Source of the DNA: Rhodopseudomonas sp. AAP120
GTDB lineage: Bacteria; Pseudomonadota; Alphaproteobacteria; Rhizobiales; Xanthobacteraceae
Length of the DNA: 64,000 nucleotides
Reading direction: 5' to 3'
Assembly: GCF_001295845.1 (NCBI RefSeq)
Contig: NZ_LJIC01000129.1
Location: 1-64,000 of the forward strand
The position numbers and the translations under genes were made by a program. The first letter of the stretch is position 1. Each line of letters starts with the position of its first letter. The notes under the pieces were generated by a model. That model was not told where the DNA came from and made no database searches. It saw nothing but the letters and a program-made list of their open reading frames with translations. Shown here one piece after another: positions 25,833 through 36,510 of this stretch.

Positions 25833-27474
25833 AGACGCGCTCCTTGAACGGTTCGACGCCGAGCCGCTTGACGGTGTCGACGAACAGCTCCTCCGGCCGC
25901 TCGCGCAGCGCCAGATAGGCCTCGACGATATCCTCGACCACGTCCGCGACTTGCGCATACGGCACCGCGGGGCCGATCAGTTCGCCGAGCTTGGCGTGCT
26001 CGTCGGCGCGGCCACCGATGGTGATCTGATAGACTTCCTGATCGTTTTTCTCGACGCCGAGGATGCCGATGTGGCCGACATGGTGATGGCCGCAGGCGTT
26101 GATGCAGCCCGAGATATTGACGTGGAGCCGACCGATCAGATTGGCGGTCTCATGATTGGCAAAACGCCGCGTCAGCTCCTGGGCAATCGGGATCGAGCGG
26201 GCATTGGCGAGCGAGCAATAATCCAGCCCCGGGCAGGCGATGATGTCGCTGACCAGATTGACGTTCGGCGTCGCGACGCCGATCGCGTCGAGCGCGGTCC
26301 ACAGCGCCGGCAGATCGCGCTGGGCGACATGCGGCAGCGCCAGGTTCTGCTCGTGGCCGACGCGGATCTCTCCGAACGAGTATTTGTCGGCGAGGTCGGC
26401 GATCGCATCCATCTGCTCGGCGGTGGCATCGCCGGGTGGGCCACCGACCGGCTTCAGCGACAGCGTCACGATGGCGTAGCCGGGCTGCCGATGCGGGGCG
26501 ACCGAGTTTTTGCGCCACGCCTCGAACCTTGCATCGGCCGCGGCGGCGCGCAGCTCGGCGGGATCGTCCGTCAGCTTCTCATAGGCCGGATAAACGAAGC
26601 GCGAGCGGATCTCCTCGATCATCTCGTCGTCGAGCGTCAGCGGGCCGTCGGCGATCTCGCGCCAGGTCTGCTCGACTTCGGCCGCAAACTTCTCGATGCC
26701 GAGCTCGTGCACCAGGATCTTGATGCGCGCTTTGTAGATGTTGTCGCGGCGGCCGTACTGATTGTAGACTCGCAGGATCGCCTCGACATAGCTGAGGATG
26801 TCGCGGCCGGGGACGAACGGCTTGATGGTCTTGGCGATGAACGGCGAACGGCCGAGGCCGCCGCCGACCAGCACCTCGAAACCGGTCTCGCCGGCGTCGT
26901 TCTTGACCAGCCGCAGGCCGATGTCGTGCACCTTGATGGCCGCGCGATCATGATCGGCCGCCGTGATGGCGAACTTGAACTTGCGCGGCAGGAACGAGAA
27001 TTCCGGATGCAGCGCGGTGTGCTGGCGCAGGATCTCGGCCCACACGCGTGGGTCTTCGACTTCGTCGGGCACAACGCCGGCCCATTGGTCGGCAGTGACG
27101 TTACGGGTGCAGTTGCCCGAGGTCTGCATCGCGTGGATGCCGACTTCGGCGAGATCGGCGAGCGCGTCGGGAAGGTCCTTCAGCGCGATCCAGTTGAACT
27201 GGATATTCTGCCGCGTCGTGAAGTGACCGTAGCCGCGGTCGTATTTGCGAGCCACATGCGCGAGCTTGCGCAGCTGCGCCGACGACAGCGTGCCGTAAGG
27301 GATCGCGACGCGGAACATGTAGGCGTGCAGCTGCAGGTAGACGCCGTTCATCAGCCGCAGCGACTTGAATTCGTCCTCGGTCAGTTCGCCGGACAGCCGG
27401 CGCTGGACCTGGTCGCGAAACTCCGCGACGCGTTCGTTGACCAGGGTCTGGTCGAGGTCGTCGTAAACATACAT
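25819..27474 (-). CDS. cysI: Sulfite reductase hemoprotein (nitrite/sulfite reductase family)
   Basis: Reduces sulfite to sulfide with six electrons at a siroheme-[4Fe-4S] centre. The 551-residue protein has two ferredoxin-like and two NIR/SIR domains, RQNIQFNWI, TSGNCTRNV, and the cluster ligands in CPGLDYC and SGCINACGHHH. Its neighbours (siroheme synthase, DUF2849, DUF934) make assimilatory sulfite reduction the likely job rather than nitrite. Cytoplasmic. It is third of a four-gene operon, with a 13-bp gap from DUF2849. Confidence 0.93.
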   Translation of the reverse strand: MYVYDDLDQTLVNERVAEFRDQVQRRLSGELTEDEFKSLRLMNGVYLQLHAYMFRVAIPYGTLSSAQLRKLAHVARKYDRGYGHFTTRQNIQFNWIALKDLPDALADLAEVGIHAMQTSGNCTRNVTADQWAGVVPDEVEDPRVWAEILRQHTALHPEFSFLPRKFKFAITAADHDRAAIKVHDIGLRLVKNDAGETGFEVLVGGGLGRSPFIAKTIKPFVPGRDILSYVEAILRVYNQYGRRDNIYKARIKILVHELGIEKFAAEVEQTWREIADGPLTLDDEMIEEIRSRFVYPAYEKLTDDPAELRAAAADARFEAWRKNSVAPHRQPGYAIVTLSLKPVGGPPGDATAEQMDAIADLADKYSFGEIRVGHEQNLALPHVAQRDLPALWTALDAIGVATPNVNLVSDIIACPGLDYCSLANARSIPIAQELTRRFANHETANLIGRLHVNISGCINACGHHHVGHIGILGVEKNDQEVYQITIGGRADEHAKLGELIGPAVPYAQVADVVEDIVEAYLALRERPEELFVDTVKRLGVEPFKERVYATR

Positions 27475-27487
27475 TGGAAAAACAGCC

Positions 27488-27802
27488 TTAAGCCTGAGCG
27501 GTCAGCGCGATGGTTAGACCGGTCTTGCGGATTTGTTCGCGCAGATTGCCGGGGATGATGGTGCCGGCGTCGTCGATCTTCACCGGGGCGATGTAGGCGC
27601 CGACCGCACCGACATCGTCGGCGACGGCTTCGGCGAGCAGCGCACGCGCCGGTTCGGCCTCGCGCACGATCGCGGCGTCGGCGAGATCGGTCGACCAGCC
27701 GCCGTTGTTAGTGCGGTAGATCACGACGCCGTCGAAGGTGCGGTTCGCGGTCACGACCGAGGGGCCGGTGATCCGGATTTTCTGTTGCAGCGGAGACGTC
27801 AT
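27488..27802 (-). CDS. DUF2849 family protein
   Basis: A 104-residue protein (QQKIRITGPSVVTANRTFDGVVIYRTNNGGWSTDLADAAIV...) of the DUF2849 family, always found between cysG and cysI in related bacteria. Its ATG overlaps the cysG stop in an ATGA. Probably a small accessory of sulfite or siroheme metabolism; no catalytic motif is visible. Confidence 0.9.
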   Translation of the reverse strand: MTSPLQQKIRITGPSVVTANRTFDGVVIYRTNNGGWSTDLADAAIVREAEPARALLAEAVADDVGAVGAYIAPVKIDDAGTIIPGNLREQIRKTGLTIALTAQA

Positions 27803-29235
27803 TCGGCGGCCACCTGATAGGTCGAAACGAGTTGCTGAAGTTGCTGCTGGCGCCACGGCGCCGAATGGGCGACGACGTCGCCGATCACCAGAACGGCCGG
27901 GCCACCTTCGACCTGCTCAACCAGCGCCGGCAGATCGTCCAGCACGCCGACGGCGGCCTTGGAATCCGGCCGCGTGACGCGTGCAAACACGCCGACGGGC
28001 GTCTGCGGCGGACGGCCGGCTTGCAGCAGGCCGGCGCGCACCGTCGGCGCCGCGCTCATGCCCATGTAGACGACGACGGTCATCTTCTCGTCAGTGAGGA
28101 CGGACCAGTCGACCGCCTCGGCGTCCTTGGCCTTGTGCGCGGTGAGGAAGGTGATGCGCAGCGCCTCGTGACGATACGTCAGCGGCACCTCGAATTGCGC
28201 GGCGGCGCCGAAGCCGGCGCTGATGCCGGGCACCACCGAATAAGAAACACCCGCGTCTCGCAGCGCTTCGACTTCCTCGCCGCCGCGGCCGAAGACGAAG
28301 GAATCGCCGCCCTTCAGGCGCACGGCGCGCTGGCCGGCCTGCGCGGCTTCGATCAGCAGCTTGTTAATGGCAATCTGGCCGATGCCGGGCTTGTTGACGC
28401 GGCGGCCAACCGGCACGCGCGCTGCGTCGCGGCGGATGCGATCGAGAATTTCGGCGGAGACCAGCTCGTCGTAGAACACGACGTCGGCGTCCTGCAGGGC
28501 GCGCAGCGCCTTGATGGTCAGCAGATCAGGGGCACCGGGACCGGCGCCGACCAGGGTGACGTGGCCTTCGGCATGGCCGGTCGCGGATTGGCGCGCATAA
28601 GCGGACGGATCCGCAATCTCCTTGAGCTGATCTTCGGCATCGGCGCCTCGCCCTTCGAGCACGGCGGTGCCGATCGGGCCGTCGACCACGCGCTCCCAGA
28701 ACCGGCGACGCAGCGGAAATTCGGGCAGTCGCGCTTTAATCGGATGACGCCAGCGTCCGATCAGCGCGGCAAGATCGCCGATCCGGGCCGGCACCACGGC
28801 CTCGATCATCTCACGAACGCGCCGCGCCACCACCGGCGACGAACCGCCGGTGCCGACCGCGACCACGACATCGCCGCGGTCGACGATCGCCGGAAAGATG
28901 AAGGTCGAATGCGACAGCTCGTCCATGACGTTGACCGGAACGCCAATCTCGCGGGCCCGCGCCGCGAGCGGCGCCGCGAGGTCGCCCGCGCCGGCGCACA
29001 GCAGCGCGATCGCGCCGCGCAGATCGGCCTGCAGCGGATCGCCGTCCGCAAAGCTGATGCGGGCGCGATCGGCGTCGCTGACGCCCGACAGATCGCGATC
29101 GCCGTCGACCGCGTACCAGCGGATCGATGCGCCGGCCGACAGCAGCAGCCGTAATTTGGCGCGCGCCATCTCTCCGGCGCCGACCAGAATCACTGGCCCT
29201 GCCGCGAGATCGAGAAAGACCGGAAGAAACCGCAT
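27799..29235 (-). CDS. cysG: Siroheme synthase (methyltransferase/dehydrogenase/ferrochelatase)
   Basis: A multifunctional 478-residue enzyme converting uroporphyrinogen III to siroheme. The N-terminal NAD-binding dehydrogenase/chelatase half (VILVGAGEMARAKL) is followed from about residue 225 by the SAM-dependent methyltransferase (VTLVGAGPGAPDLLTIKAL, VFYDELVS, RLKGGDSFVFGRGGEE, VPGISAGFGA, PLTYRHEALRITFLTAHK). Siroheme feeds the sulfite reductase of the same operon. First gene of cysG-DUF2849-cysI-DUF934. An inverted repeat lies 30 bp upstream. Confidence 0.95.
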   Translation of the reverse strand: MRFLPVFLDLAAGPVILVGAGEMARAKLRLLLSAGASIRWYAVDGDRDLSGVSDADRARISFADGDPLQADLRGAIALLCAGAGDLAAPLAARAREIGVPVNVMDELSHSTFIFPAIVDRGDVVVAVGTGGSSPVVARRVREMIEAVVPARIGDLAALIGRWRHPIKARLPEFPLRRRFWERVVDGPIGTAVLEGRGADAEDQLKEIADPSAYARQSATGHAEGHVTLVGAGPGAPDLLTIKALRALQDADVVFYDELVSAEILDRIRRDAARVPVGRRVNKPGIGQIAINKLLIEAAQAGQRAVRLKGGDSFVFGRGGEEVEALRDAGVSYSVVPGISAGFGAAAQFEVPLTYRHEALRITFLTAHKAKDAEAVDWSVLTDEKMTVVVYMGMSAAPTVRAGLLQAGRPPQTPVGVFARVTRPDSKAAVGVLDDLPALVEQVEGGPAVLVIGDVVAHSAPWRQQQLQQLVSTYQVAAE

Positions 29236-29264
29236 GCCCGCTCCGTTGCCCTTTCGGGTCCGCC

Positions 29265-29289
29265 AGAATTATTTTCTACGTGGAATTCT
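29265..29289. promoter_or_regulatory. Inverted repeat upstream of cysG, candidate operator
   Basis: agaatt-N13-aattct, AT-rich in a GC-rich context, 30-54 bp before the cysG start. It could bind a sulfur regulator controlling the minus operon. The rest of 29236-29565, the divergent region with sbp, shows no other clear signal. Confidence 0.45.
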
Positions 29290-29565
29290 TACAAGTCGCG
29301 GCGGAAGAAAACCAATCCTTTGCAACCCGGAGGCGGCGAAGGGAATTTCCATCCCTTCCGGCGGATCGCCAGAGGTTATCATTCTCCGCGCCCGTTCGAA
29401 CCTTGAGGCAAACCGAAGGCAGCGCGGCCGAGGCTGCGGCGCGGCGGCTTCACACTCCCTGCTATCTCACCTATCTCACCACGAACCCCGCGTTCCCTTG
29501 GCGCAACCATCGCTTCGCTCGACAGCTCAGCGAGGCTCATCCAAGGCCAGCAATAAGGAGTTCTC

Positions 29566-30573
29566 GTGAACCGCTTCGCCCTCGCCCTGCTCGCCGGCCT
29601 CGGCGCACTCGCGACCGCATTCCCGGCGCAGGCGCAGACGTCCACCACGCTGCTCAACGTCTCCTATGACATCGCGCGGGAACTCTATGGCGAGATCAAC
29701 GCCGCGTTCGTCCCGTATTGGAAACAGAAGACCGGCCAGGACATCACCATCAACCAGTCACATGGCGGCTCGTCACGGCAGGCCCGGTCGATCCTCGAAG
29801 GCCTCGAGGCCGACGTCGTCACCTTCAATCAGGTCACCGACGTTCAGGTGCTGCACGACAAGGGCAAGCTGATCCCGGCCGACTGGGCCAAGCGCCTGCC
29901 CAACAATTCATCGCCCTACTACTCGCTGCCGGCGTTCCTGGTGCGGGCCGGCAATCCAAAGGGCATCAAGGACTGGGACGATCTGGTGAAGCCGGACGTC
30001 AAGGTGATCTTCCCGAACCCGAAGACCTCCGGCAACGCGCGCTATACGTATCTGGCCGCCTACGCGTTCGCGAAGCATAAATACGGCAGCGAGGCCGAGG
30101 CCGACGCCTTCATCAAGAAACTGTTCGCCAACGTGCCGGTGTTCGACACCGGCGGCCGCGCCGCGACCACGACCTTCGTCGAGCGCCAGACCGGCGACGT
30201 GCTGATCACCTTCGAGGCCGAGACCAGCGCGATCCGCGACCTCGCCGGCGCCGACAAGTATCAAGTGGTGGTGCCGCCGACCAGCCTGCTGGCCGAGTTC
30301 CCGGTGACGGTGGTCGACAAATACGCCGACAAGCACGGCACCCGCGCGCTCGCCACCGCGTATCTCGAATATCTGTACTCGCCGGAGGGCCAGACCATTC
30401 TGGCCAAAGCGTATAATCGCGTGCACGACAAGGCCGTGATCGAGAAGTTCAAGGACAAGTTCCCCGACGTGAAGCTGTACAAGGTCGAGGACGAGTTCGG
30501 CGGCTGGGACAAGCTGAACGCCGAGCACCTGGCATCGGGTGCGAAGCTCGATCAGTTGTTCGGGGGGCGGTGA
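29566..30573 (+). CDS. sbp: Sulfate ABC transporter, periplasmic binding protein
   Basis: A 335-residue periplasmic protein that captures sulfate or thiosulfate. A signal peptide covers about 1-24 (cleavage after AQA). Family motifs are LLNVSYDIARELY, QSHGGSSRQARSILEGLEADVVTFNQVTDV, PNPKTSGNARYTYLAAYAFA, and EFPVTVVDKYADKHGT. GTG start with aaggag upstream. It is the first gene of the sulfate uptake set but is separated from cysT by a 398-bp repeat-filled gap. Confidence 0.95.
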   Translation: MNRFALALLAGLGALATAFPAQAQTSTTLLNVSYDIARELYGEINAAFVPYWKQKTGQDITINQSHGGSSRQARSILEGLEADVVTFNQVTDVQVLHDKGKLIPADWAKRLPNNSSPYYSLPAFLVRAGNPKGIKDWDDLVKPDVKVIFPNPKTSGNARYTYLAAYAFAKHKYGSEAEADAFIKKLFANVPVFDTGGRAATTTFVERQTGDVLITFEAETSAIRDLAGADKYQVVVPPTSLLAEFPVTVVDKYADKHGTRALATAYLEYLYSPEGQTILAKAYNRVHDKAVIEKFKDKFPDVKLYKVEDEFGGWDKLNAEHLASGAKLDQLFGGR

Positions 30574-30630
30574 AGTCCGAGGCGGGGGCCTAGCCGATAC
30601 GGGCCCTTCCCACGTCACGATCTCGAAGTT

Positions 30631-30770
30631 CGTCATTCCGGGGCGCGCCAACGGGTCCGGCCTCCGGCCGGCCCGATGACAGGCTCCGCGCGAGCCCGGA
30701 ATCCATAACCACCGCCGGGAGTATGGATTCCGGGCCTGCGCGCAAGAGCGCGCATCCCGGAATGACGAAC
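30631..30770. repeat. Dispersed repeat, family D (large copy)
   Basis: cgtcattccggggcgcgcc ... gagcccggaatccataacc ... tatggattccgggcctgcgcgc ... gcgcatcccggaatgacg, a long inverted repeat lying inside the sulfate transporter operon. Confidence 0.78.
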
Positions 30771-30810
30771 GAGAGGCAGGTCGTCGTCCCGGAATGAAAA
30801 ACGCTAAATT

Positions 30811-30894
30811 TCGTCATTGCGAGCGCAGCGAAGCAATCCAGCGCAGTGCACCGGCTCTGGATTGCTTCGTCGGCTTCGCCTCCTCGCAATGACG
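30811..30894. repeat. Dispersed palindromic repeat, family A (complete copy)
   Basis: cgtcattgcgagcgcagcg aagcaatccag ... ctggattgcttcgtcgg ... cctcgcaatgacg, inverted arms of about 35 bp. Adjacent to the family D copy, it fills the sbp-cysT gap. Confidence 0.8.
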
Positions 30895-30971
30895 CGGTGA
30901 GGCACCCATTCCCAACTGATACCGACTGACTACCCGAGCTCACCATTCCACTCGCCACCCGGATCATCCCC

Positions 30972-31799
30972 GTGCAACGCAGCGTCATTCCCGGTTTCGG
31001 CCTCGGCCTCGGCATCACGGTGCTGTATCTCGGCGTGATCGTGTTGCTGCCGCTGGCGGCGTTGATCTTGAAGGCGTCGGATATCGGGGCGGCGCAGCTG
31101 TGGGCGATCCTGTCGTCGCCGCGGACGGTGGCGGCGATCCGGTTGACGGTGACGATGGCGCTGGCGGCGACGATCTTCAACGCGATCTACGGCACGCTGC
31201 TGGCCTGGGTGCTGGCGCGCTATACGTTTCCGGGCAAGCGCGTGCTCGATGCGCTGGTCGACGTGCCGTTCGCGCTGCCGACCGCAGTCGCCGGCCTCGC
31301 CCTCACGGCGCTGTTCGCAAAAACCGGATGGTTCGGCAGCGTGCTGGAGCCGCTCGGGCTCAGCGTGGTCTACACGCCGCTCGGCATCGGCATCGCGATG
31401 GCGTTCACCAGCATTCCGTTCGTGGTGCGCACGGTGCAGCCGGTGATCGAGGATCTCGGCAGCGATGTCGAAGAGGCGAGCCGCTCGCTCGGCGCCAATG
31501 ATCTGCAGATCCTGGCCAAGATCATCTTCCCGTCGATCTTCCCGGCGCTGCTCGCCGGCTGTTCGCTGGCGTTCGCGCGCAGCCTCGGGGAGTTCGGCGC
31601 GGTGATCTTCATCGCCGGCAACCAGCCGATGAAAACCGAAATCGTCGCGCTGCTCGCCTTCATCCGGCTCGAGGAATACGACTACCCGGCCGCCGCGACG
31701 ATCGCCGTGGTGATGCTGGCGATGGCCTTCACGATGCTGCTGGTCACCAACGCGGTACAGGCCTGGCAGCTGCGCTATCTAGGCCGTGGAGGCGTGTGA
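30972..31799 (+). CDS. cysT: Sulfate ABC transporter permease CysT
   Basis: A 275-residue inner-membrane permease with six predicted membrane segments and the binding-protein-dependent transport signature (EEASRSLGANDLQILAKIIFPSIFPALLAGCSLAFARSLGEFG), which contacts the ATPase. GTG start. It overlaps cysW by four bases. No cysA lies in this cluster, so the ATPase must be supplied from elsewhere. Confidence 0.95.
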   Translation: MQRSVIPGFGLGLGITVLYLGVIVLLPLAALILKASDIGAAQLWAILSSPRTVAAIRLTVTMALAATIFNAIYGTLLAWVLARYTFPGKRVLDALVDVPFALPTAVAGLALTALFAKTGWFGSVLEPLGLSVVYTPLGIGIAMAFTSIPFVVRTVQPVIEDLGSDVEEASRSLGANDLQILAKIIFPSIFPALLAGCSLAFARSLGEFGAVIFIAGNQPMKTEIVALLAFIRLEEYDYPAAATIAVVMLAMAFTMLLVTNAVQAWQLRYLGRGGV

Positions 31800-32677
31800 T
31801 GAGCAAGCCTAACACGCCACTCAAGGCCACACATAAGAAGGACTGGATGGTGACGCCGGTCGGTGCCGGCCCGGTGACACGCCTCGTGGTGCTCGGCATC
31901 GTCGGCGTCATCACGCTGTTCATCCTGATAGCGCCATTGGCGGTGATCCTCAGTTCGGCCTTCGCCCAGGGCATCGGCGTGTTCCTGCGCAACCTCGGCG
32001 ATCCCGGCACGCTGCACGCGATGTGGCTCACCACCGTCACGGCGTTGATCGTGGTGCCGGTGAATATCTTGTTCGGTCTCGCGGCGGCGTGGACCGTGAC
32101 CAAGTTCGACTTCCCCGGCCGCACCCTGCTGATCGCGCTGATCGAGCTGCCCTATTCGATCTCGCCGATCGTCGCCGGCGTAGCCTATCTGTTCGTCTAC
32201 GGCACGCAGGGGCTGTTCGGCCCGTTGCTCGATATGCTCGGGCTGAAGGTGATGTTCGCGCTGCCCGGCATCGTGCTGGCCAGCATGTTCGTCACCGCGC
32301 CTTATGTGGCGCGCGAGCTGATCCCGCTGATGCAGGTGCAGGGCACCGACGAGGAAGAGGCCGCGGTGACGCTGGGCGCCGGCGGTTTCGCCACCTTCCT
32401 GCGCGTCACCCTGCCGAACATCCGCTGGGCGGTGCTGTACGGCGCGATCTTGTGCAACGCCCGCGTGCTGGGCGAATTCGGGGCGGTCTCGGTGGTATCG
32501 GGTAACGTTCGTGGCCAGACCACCACGTTGCCGCTGCAGATCGAGCTACTGTACCAGGACTATAATGTCGCAGGCGCCTTCGCGGCCGCCACCACGCTGA
32601 CGGCGGTGGCGCTGCTGACGATCCTGCTCAAGATCGTGCTGGAGCGACTGGCGGCGGACGAGCATCCGGCGTCCTAG
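31796..32677 (+). CDS. cysW: Sulfate ABC transporter permease CysW
   Basis: A 293-residue second permease subunit. It has six membrane segments, the LPYSISPIVAGVAYLFVYG block of CysW, and the EAA loop EEEAAVTLGAGGFATFLRVTLPNIRWAVLYG. ATG overlaps the cysT stop. The operon ends here: malate synthase G follows after 149 bp, where the ATPase gene cysA is normally found. Confidence 0.95.
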   Translation: MMSKPNTPLKATHKKDWMVTPVGAGPVTRLVVLGIVGVITLFILIAPLAVILSSAFAQGIGVFLRNLGDPGTLHAMWLTTVTALIVVPVNILFGLAAAWTVTKFDFPGRTLLIALIELPYSISPIVAGVAYLFVYGTQGLFGPLLDMLGLKVMFALPGIVLASMFVTAPYVARELIPLMQVQGTDEEEAAVTLGAGGFATFLRVTLPNIRWAVLYGAILCNARVLGEFGAVSVVSGNVRGQTTTLPLQIELLYQDYNVAGAFAAATTLTAVALLTILLKIVLERLAADEHPAS

Positions 32678-32730
32678 CTCCCGGCCGCTTCCCCCGGGGC
32701 CCCTTCCAATACCCGCTCCTTTGGCGCTAA

Positions 32731-35001
<2,271 letters not shown>

Positions 35002-35055
35002 TCGCGTAACGGGTTAGCCGGACCACCGTCGAGGTCCGGTCATGCGCCATAATCA

Positions 35056-35091
35056 AGGCCTCTCCCGGATGCGGGAGGGGCCTCTTTGTTT
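35056..35091 (+). terminator. Terminator after glcB
   Basis: aggcc-ctccc / gggag-ggcct hairpin (35056-35083, with small bulges) followed by ctttgttt. Confidence 0.65.
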
Positions 35092-35206
35092 GGCGCGCTA
35101 TTCGACTGCGGCTTACGCCCCTCAGCAGCGGGCGACGCATCGTCACGGCCCGCAACCATCATGTTCGCCGCCGGTTGCCTTCGTATCAGATGATGGAGGA
35201 AGACCG

Positions 35207-35407
35207 ATGGATTGGAACCGTGTGGAAGGCAACTGGAAGCAGTTCAAGGGCAACATCAAGGAGAAGTGGGGCAAGCTCACCGACGACGATCTCGACGTGA
35301 TCAATGGCCGCCGCGATCAGCTCGAAGGCAAGCTGCAGGAGCGCTACGGCTACGCCAAGGACAAGGTGAGCAGCGACGTCGACGACTGGTTCAAGACGTT
35401 GCGCTGA
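35207..35407 (+). CDS. CsbD family stress protein
   Basis: A 66-residue charged protein with the CsbD signature (MDWNRVEGNWKQFKGNIKEKWGKLTDDD...GKLQERYGYAKDK). ATG 35207 has atggaggaag just upstream; longer readings lack support. CsbD proteins belong to general stress regulons in many bacteria; their molecular role is unknown. No good EcfG promoter was seen before it. Followed by a strong terminator. Confidence 0.93.
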   Translation: MDWNRVEGNWKQFKGNIKEKWGKLTDDDLDVINGRRDQLEGKLQERYGYAKDKVSSDVDDWFKTLR

Positions 35408-35430
35408 TCCGGCAACTGGCCTGTAAGACA

Positions 35431-35465
35431 AGAAAGCCCCGGCAGGTCGCGGGGCTTTCTTTTTT
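35431..35465 (+). terminator. Rho-independent terminator of the CsbD gene
   Basis: agaaagcccc ... ggggctttct stem followed by ttttt. Confidence 0.9.
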
Positions 35466-35568
35466 GGGCGTTTGAATGTCTCGCAATCCGGGGGTTCGGC
35501 GATGTCTAACCAAAATGGGCGCCCGCCGGATCGGTGGACGCCCGTTTGGTCGCCATCGGCTGCCGGCG

Positions 35569-35724
35569 CTAGAACACTGCCAGATACTTCAGCAGCGAGA
35601 TGATGCCGATGATGATCACCACGGCGCGGGCGATTTGCTTTGCCCGGCCGTCCAGCGGCAGCAGGTTGATCAGGTACAGAACCAGAATGACGACAAGAAA
35701 CGTAACCAGAATACCGATCAGCAT
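35569..35724 (-). CDS. Small two-pass membrane protein (51 aa, Thivi_2564-like)
   Basis: MLIGILVTFLVVILVLYLIN, a short polar loop LLPLDGRAKQIAR, then AVVIIIGIISLLKYLAVF: two membrane helices joined by a charged loop. Start ATG 35724 has agagga upstream. I recognise this as the small conserved membrane family often labelled Thivi_2564; its role is unknown. A ggaac-N16-tgtt motif 44-68 bp upstream suggests general stress control. Confidence 0.8.
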   Translation of the reverse strand: MLIGILVTFLVVILVLYLINLLPLDGRAKQIARAVVIIIGIISLLKYLAVF

Positions 35725-35767
35725 CGCATAATCCTCTCAGCCCGCGGTCTGCCCGCGCCGCCGTGAC

Positions 35768-35792
35768 AACAAACGGCAGGGCCGAGAGTTCC
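35768..35792 (-). promoter_or_regulatory. Candidate EcfG-dependent promoter
   Basis: Minus strand GGAAC (35792-35788), 16-base spacer, TGTT (35771-35768). It fits GGAAC-N16/17-CGTT with one -10 mismatch and lies 44 bp before the 51-residue membrane protein gene. Confidence 0.5.
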
Positions 35793-35831
35793 GACACCGG
35801 AACCAAGCGATTAAGCAGCGATGTGCGCCGA

Positions 35832-36485
35832 TCAGTTCGAAGCCACCACCGGGATCTTGCCGTAAGCGGCGCGCACCGACGCCGGGACCGGGGAGTAGTT
35901 GACGGCCCCGTCGCGACGGTCGATCCGGCTGGCCACCTTGAGACCGTCCTCGCCGGCTACGATATCGCCGCGTCGCAAGGTCGGATCATCCTCGACCTTG
36001 ATCTTGGCCAGACCGAAATGGTCCTTGCCGTTGCAGGTGCAGCCATCGACGATCTCGCTGCGGAACTTGAACGCGTTGGGAAGCTCCGAATACGGCTTGC
36101 CGGCAGCCGTTCGTGCAGCGTCGATCGTCGATCCGTACACGACCTTGGTTTCGCTGGCCGGACAGAAGCTGTTGCAGGTCGCGTCCTTGCTCTCGCCGCC
36201 GGTCGCCGAGATCGGGAAGTAACGGCCGTCGCAGGTGCGGACGCAATAGGCTTGTCCGCCGGCGCTGGCATAGCCGCGCTGCGCCGGTCGGGCGGATCGC
36301 GGCGCGCCGTAGTCGCCCTCACTTGCGAACGGAAAGGCCCGCGGCATCTGCGGTGCGTAGCCGCGCTGCGGCTGGAAGCCTCCGAACAAGGCGGAGAAGA
36401 AGTCCTGCGCCTGGGCGCCGGAGCTGAGACTGACGACCAGAATGGCCGCTGCGGCGGCGGTCGATTTGGCGACAGAGCGGATCAT
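35832..36485 (-). CDS. Exported DUF2865 protein
   Basis: A 217-residue secreted protein. A signal peptide covers about 1-27 (cleavage after AQA). The DUF2865 region holds paired cysteines (YCVRTCDGRYFP, CNSFCPASETKVVYG, DGCTCNGKDHFGL), probably disulfides. ATG 36485 follows ccggaggt. Function unknown; its neighbour is an L,D-transpeptidase on the same strand, 25 bp upstream, so a cell-envelope role and operon are plausible. Confidence 0.92.
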   Translation of the reverse strand: MIRSVAKSTAAAAAILVVSLSSGAQAQDFFSALFGGFQPQRGYAPQMPRAFPFASEGDYGAPRSARPAQRGYASAGGQAYCVRTCDGRYFPISATGGESKDATCNSFCPASETKVVYGSTIDAARTAAGKPYSELPNAFKFRSEIVDGCTCNGKDHFGLAKIKVEDDPTLRRGDIVAGEDGLKVASRIDRRDGAVNYSPVPASVRAAYGKIPVVASN

Positions 36486-36510
36486 TCTGGACCTCCGGTC
36501 CGTGTGGACG

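Noticed and set aside
25597-27558. 653-codon open frame on the plus strand opposite cysI
   Set aside because: It is antisense to a complete sulfite reductase with all catalytic motifs. The His/Asp/Arg-rich translation is the usual mirror of GC-rich coding DNA. The same applies to long frames opposite ilvD, pyk, glcB, cysG, the Pat-like gene and phaC.
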